Assembly: GCA_019058515.1 (NCBI GenBank)
Contig: JAHPYY010000127.1
Span: 1-8,397 of the forward strand
Length of the DNA stretch: 8,397 nt
Direction: 5' to 3'
DNA from: Promethearchaeota archaeon
Lineage (GTDB): Archaea; Asgardarchaeota; Lokiarchaeia; Sigynarchaeales; SOKP01
In this document: one piece after another, positions 1 to 5,770 of the stretch
Numbering within the stretch: position 1 is the stretch's first letter
Layout of the letters: every line of letters starts with the position of its first letter
The notes under the pieces: generated by a model
What the model was told of the DNA's origin: nothing
Database searches by the model: none
Seen by the model: only the letters and a program-made list of their open reading frames with translations
Program-made: the position numbers and the translations under genes

Positions 1-1790
1 AGCCAATAACGAATCAACGGTAGTCGCAAATCCAACCCCTTCAACAGTAATGAATCTCAGTTCAGGTCCCCCATTTCTGATATCTAACCCTTTTTCAATG
101 CATCCATGGACTATAGTCGATAAATATGGTGTAGGCATGTATTCTGCTCTAATTCTTTCGGTTTCGTCGTATACCTCTACCATATATTTTATCATAAATT
201 GAATCTGAGCCTTCCATGCTGTCCAAAATTCCTCCCAAGTAGAAAGTTCTTCGGTATCTCCCGTTTTAAGGCTGATTTGTTGTCCTTCTTTCGTCCACGG
301 CTTATTAAAATTACCCGGCATGTTTTTACCGTTCCACAGCGTTAATTCTATACTCTTAGTTAGATTGGGGTTGCAGTTAACGGTACCTGAGCGATCGTTT
401 CCTTGCATGGTGTTTTCTAAGCAACCTACACAGGCATAATCCCAAGCTTCTTCTTTAGGAATACCTTCTTCAAGCATTCCCGCTATACTTCTTTCGTCAA
501 AGTTAATAAGAAAAGGTGCACCTTGAGATCTCGAGATCATATCAACGATTATGTCCAATAACTTTTGAGGAGTGTTTCTATGAATTCGGATGTTAGGTTT
601 TGGCTCTAGAATGGGAGACCACTCGTCAACAACTTCAAGTATCGTGTAGGTCAAATCGTTAGTAAGATCATCTCCATTAGGACCACATCCGCTAAGGGTT
701 ATTAGTTGTCCAAAGGCTGAAGTAATTCCCTGATTTCCCACTCTAATCATTGCGTCGTACGCGGTGTTACAATGAAACCAGAAACTCCCTAATATGTCTT
801 TTGCGAACTCCTTGGTAATTTGTTTGTCCTCAATTACATCTTTCTTATATAAAGGCCATAAGTAATCATCGATTCGCCCAAAAGAGGTTCCTGCTCCAGG
901 ATAACATTCCTCTGCCTCTATTAACATGTGCGTAAACCATACTGCCTGAACTCCCTGCCAAAAGGTTTCAGCTGGTTCCCATGGAACACATTCCAAATTT
1001 TTAGCCATTTGTTCTAGTTCTTCTTTCCTTTCAGCTGTTGGTGCAGTTGTTTTTAGTCTTCGGCATTCTTCAGCATATTTTAAGGCTAATTTTCTAGGAA
1101 TCTCTGTGGATTGAATCATGGCTTTTAATTCATGGCCTTTTGATCCCTTTTTTTCGCTATTACTCAGCTTATCGTACGATTTTTTTGCCTGTTCGTTAAG
1201 GTATTTAAATCCTTTAGTAATAACTGTCTTATAGTCAGGAATTAAGTGGCCACTGGTAGCTCCAGCGTTTCCAAAACCAGATTTATGATATTTAAAAAAC
1301 TTATTTCTTGATTTTAACACTCTTTTCCAAAATTTCTTAGTTTCTTGTTTGGTTAAACAATGACTGAGTTGAGGGTTAAATCGCCCCCCTGCGATTAAGT
1401 CGTTATCGGAAATTATTTCTTGGGGAACATAATTTAATATAACCTCTTCAAAAAACATGGTTTTTCTTTCGGGTATGGATAATTCCCAAAAATTTTCTGG
1501 AAGACTGTTAACTGTGATCGCCATTGATCTAAAGGAACTCTCAAACACTCCTTTTCCTTTATTTCCAATATAAGTATGGATTTCTGGCACTATATAGTAA
1601 TCAAATTCGTTCCAAATGAGATCCCAGTCTGTTCCAGTTGAAAAGGCATGAATTCATTATTCCATTCGCGTTCTACACCTTTAAAGTAATAATCTCGCAA
1701 CCACTTAGAGCGAGGAGACAGATTGTGAGGTTCTGCAATTTGAAATTTTCTCTGCTTTTGCTTTACTGTAGCATCATCAGATTTACTCAT
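1..1790 (-). CDS. Glycyl radical enzyme of the pyruvate formate-lyase superfamily, substrate unknown; partial at C-terminus, one apparent frameshift
   Basis: The N-terminal 50 residues are read from ATG 1790-1788. After an apparent one-base deletion in a T run (1641-1644) the reading continues open for 547 codons to the window edge, giving 597 residues. The family usually has about 800, so the glycyl radical domain with its RVxGY-type motif lies outside. Seen in the repaired protein: RSKWLRDYYFKGVEREW near 27-43, PFSTGTDWD at 49-57, GFGNAGATSGHLIP in the first half, PWEPAETFW at about 270, NTAYDAMIR at 342, QGAPFLINFDERS at 423, and the active-site loop YACVGCLENT at 452-461. The thiyl-radical cysteine should be C457 with E459 two residues on. 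This GCxE layout is known from glycerol dehydratase, choline TMA-lyase and 4-hydroxyphenylacetate decarboxylase; classical PFL has Cys-Cys, so this is not a true PFL. No activase gene is visible. The family call is firm; the substrate is open. Confidence 0.9.
1641..1644 (-). other. Apparent -1 frameshift point in the glycyl radical enzyme gene
   Basis: On the minus strand the sequence reads ATG CCT TTT CAA, and this frame stops at 1592-1590. Reading one T twice (PF then TCA ACT GGA ACA GAC, i.e. PFSTGTD) joins the N-terminal frame to a long open frame with clear family similarity on both sides. The run has four Ts where five would keep the frame. A homopolymer sequencing or assembly error, a recent inactivating deletion, or ribosomal slippage of tRNA-Phe on U-UUU would all fit. 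The 547 intact codons downstream argue against an old pseudogene. Confidence 0.85.
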
Positions 1791-1844
1791 ATTATTTTAC
1801 CCGTTTTCAAATAGGTTAAGTTAATAAAACTATATTTTATGCTT

Positions 1845-1854
1845 TATTTATAAA
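1845..1854 (-). promoter_or_regulatory. Candidate TATA box of the glycyl radical enzyme gene
   Basis: Read on the minus strand this is TTTATAAATA, close to the archaeal TATA consensus. Its centre is about 60 bases before ATG 1790. With the usual 25-30 base distance from box to start site, transcription would begin near 1823, giving a leader of roughly 30 bases. The leader ends in AACGGGTAAAATAAT before the ATG, which has no convincing Shine-Dalgarno sequence. The surrounding region is very AT-rich, so the assignment is a positional inference. Confidence 0.45.
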
Positions 1855-1867
1855 TTAGTTTTGGGTT

Positions 1868-1901
1868 TCATAAATTTCCTACCAAAATCAATCATAAATT
1901 T
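1868..1901 (-). repeat. Pair of direct repeats upstream of the glycyl radical enzyme promoter
   Basis: The 10-mer AAATTTATGA (minus strand) occurs at 1877-1868 and again at 1901-1892, spaced 24 bases start to start. Both lie upstream of the candidate TATA box at 1845-1854, where an archaeal activator could bind. The words are AT-rich, and a chance match is possible. Confidence 0.3.
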
Positions 1902-1922
1902 AAAATAAATAGTTTTTAATTG

Positions 1923-1963
1923 AAAAAAAAGAGAGAGAATTTACCTTCTTTCCGACGGTAAAT
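1923..1963 (-). terminator. Hairpin plus T-tract terminator of the rubrerythrin gene
   Basis: Read on the minus strand, ATTTACC/GGTAAAT form a perfect 7-bp inverted repeat (arms 1957-1963 and 1939-1945, 11-base loop), beginning 3 bases after the rubrerythrin stop codon. It is followed by TCTCTCTC and then eight consecutive T (1930-1923). The T tract alone would suit archaeal termination. The position between two minus-strand genes suggests that the rubrerythrin and glycyl radical enzyme transcripts are separate. Confidence 0.6.
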
Positions 1964-1966
1964 CAT

Positions 1967-2497
1967 CTATTTTAATCGTTGTTCTGATAAATGTAGGTGA
2001 TCGGTCTCTACTTCGACGAAAGCTTCAAAAATTTTTTTCACACGAGGATTAACTGACTTTTCTGCCGCTTCCTTGTAAAACTTTATAGCTCTAGTCTCTC
2101 GACTATGAGATTCTTCTAAGTTTGGGGTGTATTCTGAAGCGCACTTGTCGTATTTTGGAAAATCAACTTTGTCTAATTTGAGAATCTTTTTCCAAACTGA
2201 AGCGTGCTCTCCTTCTACTTTCGCAAGAATTTTAAACATTTTCTGTCCTTCCAGTTCAGGTGTCTTTTTACTTGAACATTTATAGAAAATGGTATTTGAC
2301 ACTTCCACCTCTAACGCTTTTTCTGCGTTTGCCTTATCGGTTTCATTTAATTCGACATCCCACGCTCCCGTGTCATCGTAGTCTTTTGCTTCTACGAAAT
2401 ATTTGGCATGTGCACCGCAGAATGGGCACCTACTAGGAATTTCTTCGCCTATATAAGCCTCTCCGCATATTTCACATACGAAAATAGTCACAAACAA
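1967..2497 (-). CDS. Reverse rubrerythrin (N-terminal rubredoxin-like zinc/iron site, C-terminal ferritin-like diiron domain)
   Basis: This 176-residue protein is probably a cytoplasmic peroxide- or oxygen-reducing rubrerythrin. The order of domains is reversed relative to classical rubrerythrin: a rubredoxin-type knuckle pair comes first (C8, C11 in CEICG and C24, C27 in CPFCG), followed by a four-helix ferritin-like domain. The expected diiron ligands are all recognisable: E65, the ExxH pair E95/H98, E134, and the second ExxH pair E164/H167. In known reverse rubrerythrins the FeS4 site passes electrons to the diiron centre. The start is TTG at 2497-2495, chosen because GGTGA (2509-2505) lies 7 bases upstream and no in-frame ATG exists before the upstream stop; GTG at 2491-2489 is the alternative. 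It sits upstream of the glycyl radical enzyme on the same strand, with 176 bases and a terminator between them, and is divergent from the DUF1464 gene. The function is inferred from the family. Confidence 0.9.
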   Translation of the reverse strand: MFVTIFVCEICGEAYIGEEIPSRCPFCGAHAKYFVEAKDYDDTGAWDVELNETDKANAEKALEVEVSNTIFYKCSSKKTPELEGQKMFKILAKVEGEHASVWKKILKLDKVDFPKYDKCASEYTPNLEESHSRETRAIKFYKEAAEKSVNPRVKKIFEAFVEVETDHLHLSEQRLK

Positions 2498-2610
2498 AAT
2501 TTCTTCACCAAACTGAAAAAAGATTAGACTATTTTTAATGATTATTCTTACAATCTAAAGAAAATTATTATTTTAAAAAAAATATTAATTGCTTTAGGAG
2601 TAGATCTTTT
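2498..2610. promoter_or_regulatory. Divergent intergenic region with promoters of the rubrerythrin and DUF1464 genes
   Basis: This 113-base AT-rich gap separates two divergent genes and must hold both promoters unless transcription begins elsewhere. TATA-like AT runs lie at 2562-2583 on both strands, but no single box stands out. On the plus strand AGGAG (2596-2600) lies 10 bases before ATG 2611 and is a good ribosome binding site. On the minus strand GGTGA (2509-2505) serves the TTG start at 2497. Confidence 0.4.
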
Positions 2611-3687
2611 ATGGGTAATGTTTTAGGAATTGATCCCGGTTCGTTATCATGGGACTTCTTTGGTATTGATGACAAGTTAAAAATTATTCTTGACACCTCC
2701 ATACCTACTAAATTAGTCATACAAGAACCGAGAAAGGCTGTAGATATTATAAAATCGGTGAAAAACCTCGAATTGATCGTTGCACCTTCAGGTTTTGGTT
2801 TACCTCTTAAAAAGGTGAAAGATATGACTGAAGAAGATATATTCTACACCTTATTAAAATTTAAAAAAGAAGAAAAAGACAAGTTGTTAGGATTAGGCGC
2901 TGTTTTGCGATTGATTAAGGAAGAAAATATACCTGGGGTGATTGTACCAGGAGTTAAGCACTTAACGACAATTCCAAGGTATAGAAAGGTTAATAAAATT
3001 GACATGGGAACTGCAGATAAATTATGTACTGCTGTGGTTGGTATAAAAGATCAAATAGATACTTATAAAATTACTCCAGCAGAATCCAAGTTTATAATGG
3101 CAGAAATAGGTTACGGATTCACGGCGGTGCTTGCTATCGAAAATGGACAAGTTGTTGATGGAATTGGGGGCTCGAACATTATGGGTTTTAGAGCTTGTGG
3201 AAGTTTAGACGGAGAATTAGCATATCTTGTTAGAAATATCTCCAAGAGTACTATATATAAAGGAGGTGTGTCTTTTATCTCCGGCTTTTCTGACTTAAGC
3301 ATAAAAGAAATTGTGTTGCTCGCCCAAAATGATGTTCAAACAAGAGTTGCTCTTGAAGCGTATATATCAAGCGTTCAAAAATCGGTGTATGCAATAAGTT
3401 CTTCAATTAAGGGGGAACTAAAGGAAATATTATTAGCAGGTCGGGGTGTAAATGTACAACCTCTTAGAAAGAAAATGATTGAAGCTTTAAACGGGTTGGC
3501 TTCTGTAAGATCGATGAAGTCGTACAGTCACATTTCGAAACGTGCTGCTCAAGGGGCTGCGTTCATAGCTAACGGATTGATTGGAGGAGAGTTTGAAGCG
3601 ATCGTTCAAAATTTAAAAATCAAACAGGCAACCGGTACCATTTTAGACGATATTTACATACCTTTTGATAAAACTTTCATGAAGTGA
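2611..3687 (+). CDS. DUF1464 family protein, predicted ASKHA-fold (butyrate-kinase-like) kinase
   Basis: The 358-residue protein has the sugar kinase/Hsp70/actin architecture. A phosphate-1 loop with a catalytic-type aspartate opens the chain (GIDPGS at 6-11). GTADKL follows at 133-138, then a phosphate-2 segment EIGYGFTAVLAIENGQ at 165-180 leading to VDGIGGSN at 182-189. SLDGELAYLV is at 198-207 and the adenosine-type loop LAGRG at 275-279. These are the landmarks of the archaeal DUF1464 group, often annotated as predicted butyrate kinase; the true substrate is not established. ATP-dependent phosphorylation of a small molecule in the cytoplasm is a family-based expectation. ATG 2611 is preceded by AGGAG. 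Its stop overlaps the start of the next gene by 4 bases, so the two are an operon and probably act in one pathway. Confidence 0.85.
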   Translation: MGNVLGIDPGSLSWDFFGIDDKLKIILDTSIPTKLVIQEPRKAVDIIKSVKNLELIVAPSGFGLPLKKVKDMTEEDIFYTLLKFKKEEKDKLLGLGAVLRLIKEENIPGVIVPGVKHLTTIPRYRKVNKIDMGTADKLCTAVVGIKDQIDTYKITPAESKFIMAEIGYGFTAVLAIENGQVVDGIGGSNIMGFRACGSLDGELAYLVRNISKSTIYKGGVSFISGFSDLSIKEIVLLAQNDVQTRVALEAYISSVQKSVYAISSSIKGELKEILLAGRGVNVQPLRKKMIEALNGLASVRSMKSYSHISKRAAQGAAFIANGLIGGEFEAIVQNLKIKQATGTILDDIYIPFDKTFMK

Positions 3688-5273
3688 TTAATATCAAAAT
3701 TTTAATAATAACGGGTTTAAATAGCTTTTCTACAATAAAGAAATTGGTTAAACCCATAAAAAACCATCAAATTGAAGTGGTTAAGGTTGAAGTTTCGATA
3801 TCAGCGTTTATCCCAAAACAGATGGTAAGAAGTATAATTGAAAATTATCCTTATTTTGATTTTGACTTAGTAATGCTTCCAGGATTCGTTCAATGGGATT
3901 CCTCTGATATTCAAAATGAATACTCAATTAACATTAAAAAAGGTCCCGAATTTGCCTCTGACTTGCCAATGATCCTAAATAATATTGAATCATTTCAATT
4001 ATCAAATTTAGTTCCTGCAAATAAGTTATTTAAAGAATCAAGTGAATCTGATTACTCCACGATCGTAAATGAACACTATCAATTGACCAAAAATAGAATT
4101 TCATATCGAACATTTTATATCAATGACAAAACCTCGAACTTAATGATAGGTAAGAATCTTCCGCCCCCAATCATAGCTGAAATTGTCAATTGTACGGAAA
4201 AAACAGATAATAATATTAAGAAAAAAGTGGCACATTACATTGACTCTGGAGCGGATGTGATCGATATTGGATGCATAGCTAACAAACCAGATCCAAAAAG
4301 AGTCAAAGAGATAATCAGTTTAATTCGGCACAATTTCAAAATTTTAGTAAGCATCGATTCTATGGATATTGGGGAAATACTCGCTGCAGCAGAGCAAGGA
4401 ATTGACTTAATTCTTAGTCTAGACTTTGGCAACTACGAAGAGCTTAGCGTATTGCCTAAAAAAATACCAATTGTAATTTTACCCACTAACATTAGAGAGG
4501 CTTACTTTCCAAAAGAACCTGAGATCCGGGTTAAGAAGTTGTTCGAGTTGACCAAACTACTCATGGATCTTGGATTTAAGAAGTTAATCGCTGATCCACT
4601 TTTGGAGACTCCTATAATCCCTGGTATATGCAATTCTCTCGTAGCCTATTTTTTATATAAAAAAGAAGCGAATAAAATAGAAAACAAACTTTTAGAATTG
4701 CCGCTTTTTTTTGGTATATCTAATGTAGTGGAACTTATGGATGTTGATTCCGTTGGAATAAACGGATTGCTCGCATGCATCGCAGTTGAACTCGATATAG
4801 GGATTTTATTCACTGTAGAACATAGTACTAAGCTATTTGGTGGTGTTGCTGAATTAAAACAAGGAGTAAAGTTAAGTTATTTATCAAAATATAAGAAATC
4901 TCCTCCAATTAACCAAGGAATCTCCTTGTTTAAAGCTAAAGGTAAAACCAGTCAAGAACTACCTGAATTATCCTTAGATAAAGCTTTGATTATCAAAAAT
5001 GGAGATACATCCTACAAACCAGATGAAAATGGTTATTTCAAATTTTATGTCGATTTATACGCAAAAAAGATTTTCGTACTGTTCTATTCAAAGTATGGCC
5101 TCCTCCAAGAAACTATTGTTGGAAACGACGCTGAATCTTTGTCCAAAAAGGTTATTGATTTAAAGCTGACCTCGAATCTTTCTCATATCAATTATTTAGG
5201 GAGAGAATTATCTAAAGCGGAAATGTGCTTGATAGCGGGAAAACCTTATATTCAAGATGAAGAAATGAAATAA
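3684..5273 (+). CDS. Dihydropteroate synthase-like protein with C-terminal DUF4346-type region
   Basis: The 529-residue protein has three parts. The N-terminal domain (about 1-150) has a Rossmann-like opening, KILIITG. The pterin-binding-type TIM barrel (about 160-395) carries AEIVNCTE at 165-172 (DHPS: GILNVTPDSF), GADVIDIG at 189-196, SIDS at 223-226, IADPLLETP at 302-310, GISNVVEL at 344-351 and TVEHSTK at 377-383. The C-terminal region (about 430-527) ends with YLGRELSKAE and PYIQDE, as in DUF4346. N169, D192, D225 and D304 match conserved DHPS positions, but the GFGK loop and the SRK lysine are absent, so ordinary p-aminobenzoate condensation is not assured. The start is GTG at 3684-3686, overlapping the previous TGA (GTGA); no ribosome binding site is evident, so translation is probably coupled. 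A role in archaeal pterin or C1-carrier synthesis is plausible but unproven. It is not transmembrane. Confidence 0.85.
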   Translation: MINIKILIITGLNSFSTIKKLVKPIKNHQIEVVKVEVSISAFIPKQMVRSIIENYPYFDFDLVMLPGFVQWDSSDIQNEYSINIKKGPEFASDLPMILNNIESFQLSNLVPANKLFKESSESDYSTIVNEHYQLTKNRISYRTFYINDKTSNLMIGKNLPPPIIAEIVNCTEKTDNNIKKKVAHYIDSGADVIDIGCIANKPDPKRVKEIISLIRHNFKILVSIDSMDIGEILAAAEQGIDLILSLDFGNYEELSVLPKKIPIVILPTNIREAYFPKEPEIRVKKLFELTKLLMDLGFKKLIADPLLETPIIPGICNSLVAYFLYKKEANKIENKLLELPLFFGISNVVELMDVDSVGINGLLACIAVELDIGILFTVEHSTKLFGGVAELKQGVKLSYLSKYKKSPPINQGISLFKAKGKTSQELPELSLDKALIIKNGDTSYKPDENGYFKFYVDLYAKKIFVLFYSKYGLLQETIVGNDAESLSKKVIDLKLTSNLSHINYLGRELSKAEMCLIAGKPYIQDEEMK

Positions 5274-5280
5274 AAAAGTA

Positions 5281-5565
5281 TTACAAAATCTCAAATACAG
5301 TTTGAACATCCATGCCTGGTTCTAAAAGTGGGATGAATTTCGCTAATGATTTTCCCATGTTTGAGGTGTGGATTTTCATAGCCTCTCCGTCTTTATACTT
5401 CTCGTAAAAAATGATAGTATTGTCCTTACCTTTAACTGTGTGAGGAATGTATTCCAAGGTTCCTGGCTCGTTAGCCTTAATTTGGGGTGCGATTTCTTTT
5501 AGTACTTTTAAAGCCTCTTCCATTTTTCCTTCTTTTACTTTGACAGTAGCAATTAAACTAACCAT
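5281..5565 (-). CDS. Antibiotic biosynthesis monooxygenase (ABM) domain protein, putative quinol monooxygenase type
   Basis: A 94-residue single-domain protein with the dimeric alpha/beta-barrel (ferredoxin-like) fold pattern: a first strand VSLIATVKVKEGK, a helix MEEALKVLKEIAPQIKANEPG, strands TLEYIPHTV and TIIFYEKYKD, and the helix containing H66 of the usual A...H motif. ABM proteins act on quinol-like or polyaromatic substrates, or are heme/quinone associated; the substrate here is unknown, and an oxygenase is unexpected beside an anaerobic radical enzyme. ATG 5565 is preferred over the TTG at 5610 because the fold starts exactly at MVSLIATV and a TATA box sits where the TTG-started leader would be. 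The stop codon lies 7 bases from the stop of the convergent DHPS-like gene. A T-rich stretch follows the stop on this strand (5279-5274 region). Confidence 0.82.
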   Translation of the reverse strand: MVSLIATVKVKEGKMEEALKVLKEIAPQIKANEPGTLEYIPHTVKGKDNTIIFYEKYKDGEAMKIHTSNMGKSLAKFIPLLEPGMDVQTVFEIL

Positions 5566-5592
5566 AATAGTATAGCATAATTTAACTTTTCC

Positions 5593-5600
5593 TATATAAT
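5593..5600 (-). promoter_or_regulatory. TATA box of the ABM gene, giving a nearly leaderless transcript
   Basis: Read on the minus strand this is ATTATATA. Its centre is about 32 bases before ATG 5565, so transcription would begin within roughly 10 bases of the start codon. No Shine-Dalgarno sequence lies between, as expected for a leaderless archaeal mRNA. Confidence 0.5.
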
Positions 5601-5652
5601 TTACCTCCAATCCTCATTAGAATAAAGGATTCAGTCAAAATATCAATAGATT

Positions 5653-5676
5653 TAAATTATAGTAAACTATAATTTA
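5653..5676. promoter_or_regulatory. Perfect 24-bp palindrome, candidate operator between divergent genes
   Basis: The arms TAAATTATAGT (5653-5663) and ACTATAATTTA (5666-5676) are perfect inverted repeats of 11 bp with a 2-base spacer AA. The centre is 99-100 bases from the ABM start and 106 bases from the dehydrogenase start, almost midway. Such a site is typical of a homodimeric helix-turn-helix regulator. It contains a TATA-like stretch (CTATAATTTA) that could itself be the dehydrogenase promoter, with a start near 5700 and a leader of about 70 bases. In that case a bound protein would block TBP. Confidence 0.55.
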
Positions 5677-5715
5677 GTTTGCGTGTTAACGATTTTTTAG
5701 AGCATTTAGAGAGAT

Positions 5716-5738
5716 TTTTCCTAATTCAATGAGGAAAA
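5716..5738 (+). repeat. Inverted repeat upstream of the dehydrogenase gene
   Basis: TTTTCCT (5716-5722) and AGGAAAA (5732-5738) form a perfect 7-bp stem with a 9-base loop. It ends 32 bases before ATG 5771, and could be a leader hairpin or a second protein-binding site. Its right half contains AATGAGGA, whose reverse complement TCCTCATT occurs at 5611-5618, on the other side of the central palindrome. Confidence 0.35.
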
Positions 5739-5770
5739 GAAACAAAATAAAGTGAGAGAAATTAGAAATT

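Noticed and set aside
1..1790. Annotating the left gene as pyruvate formate-lyase or alkylsuccinate synthase
   Set aside because: The active-site loop is GCLE, without the Cys-Cys of pyruvate formate-lyase and with the glutamate typical of other glycyl radical subclasses; the substrate cannot be named from this.
3111..3302. Minus-strand open frame of 63 codons inside the DUF1464 gene
   Set aside because: It lies wholly within a well-supported gene on the other strand and its translation shows no family features; it is a shadow frame.
4235..4432. Minus-strand open frame of 65 codons inside the DHPS-like gene
   Set aside because: It is antisense to the conserved barrel motifs GADVIDIG and SIDS, with no independent support.
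5558..5578. Six-codon out-of-frame ORF (MLYYYG) overlapping the ABM start
   Set aside because: It is too short to judge and would lie mostly upstream of the predicted transcript start, so it is probably chance.
5566..5610. Fifteen-residue N-terminal extension of the ABM protein from TTG 5610, with GGAGGT at 5608-5603
   Set aside because: The GGAGGT overlaps the TTG itself and has no start codon at a usable distance; the TATA box lies inside this stretch, and the fold begins at ATG 5565.
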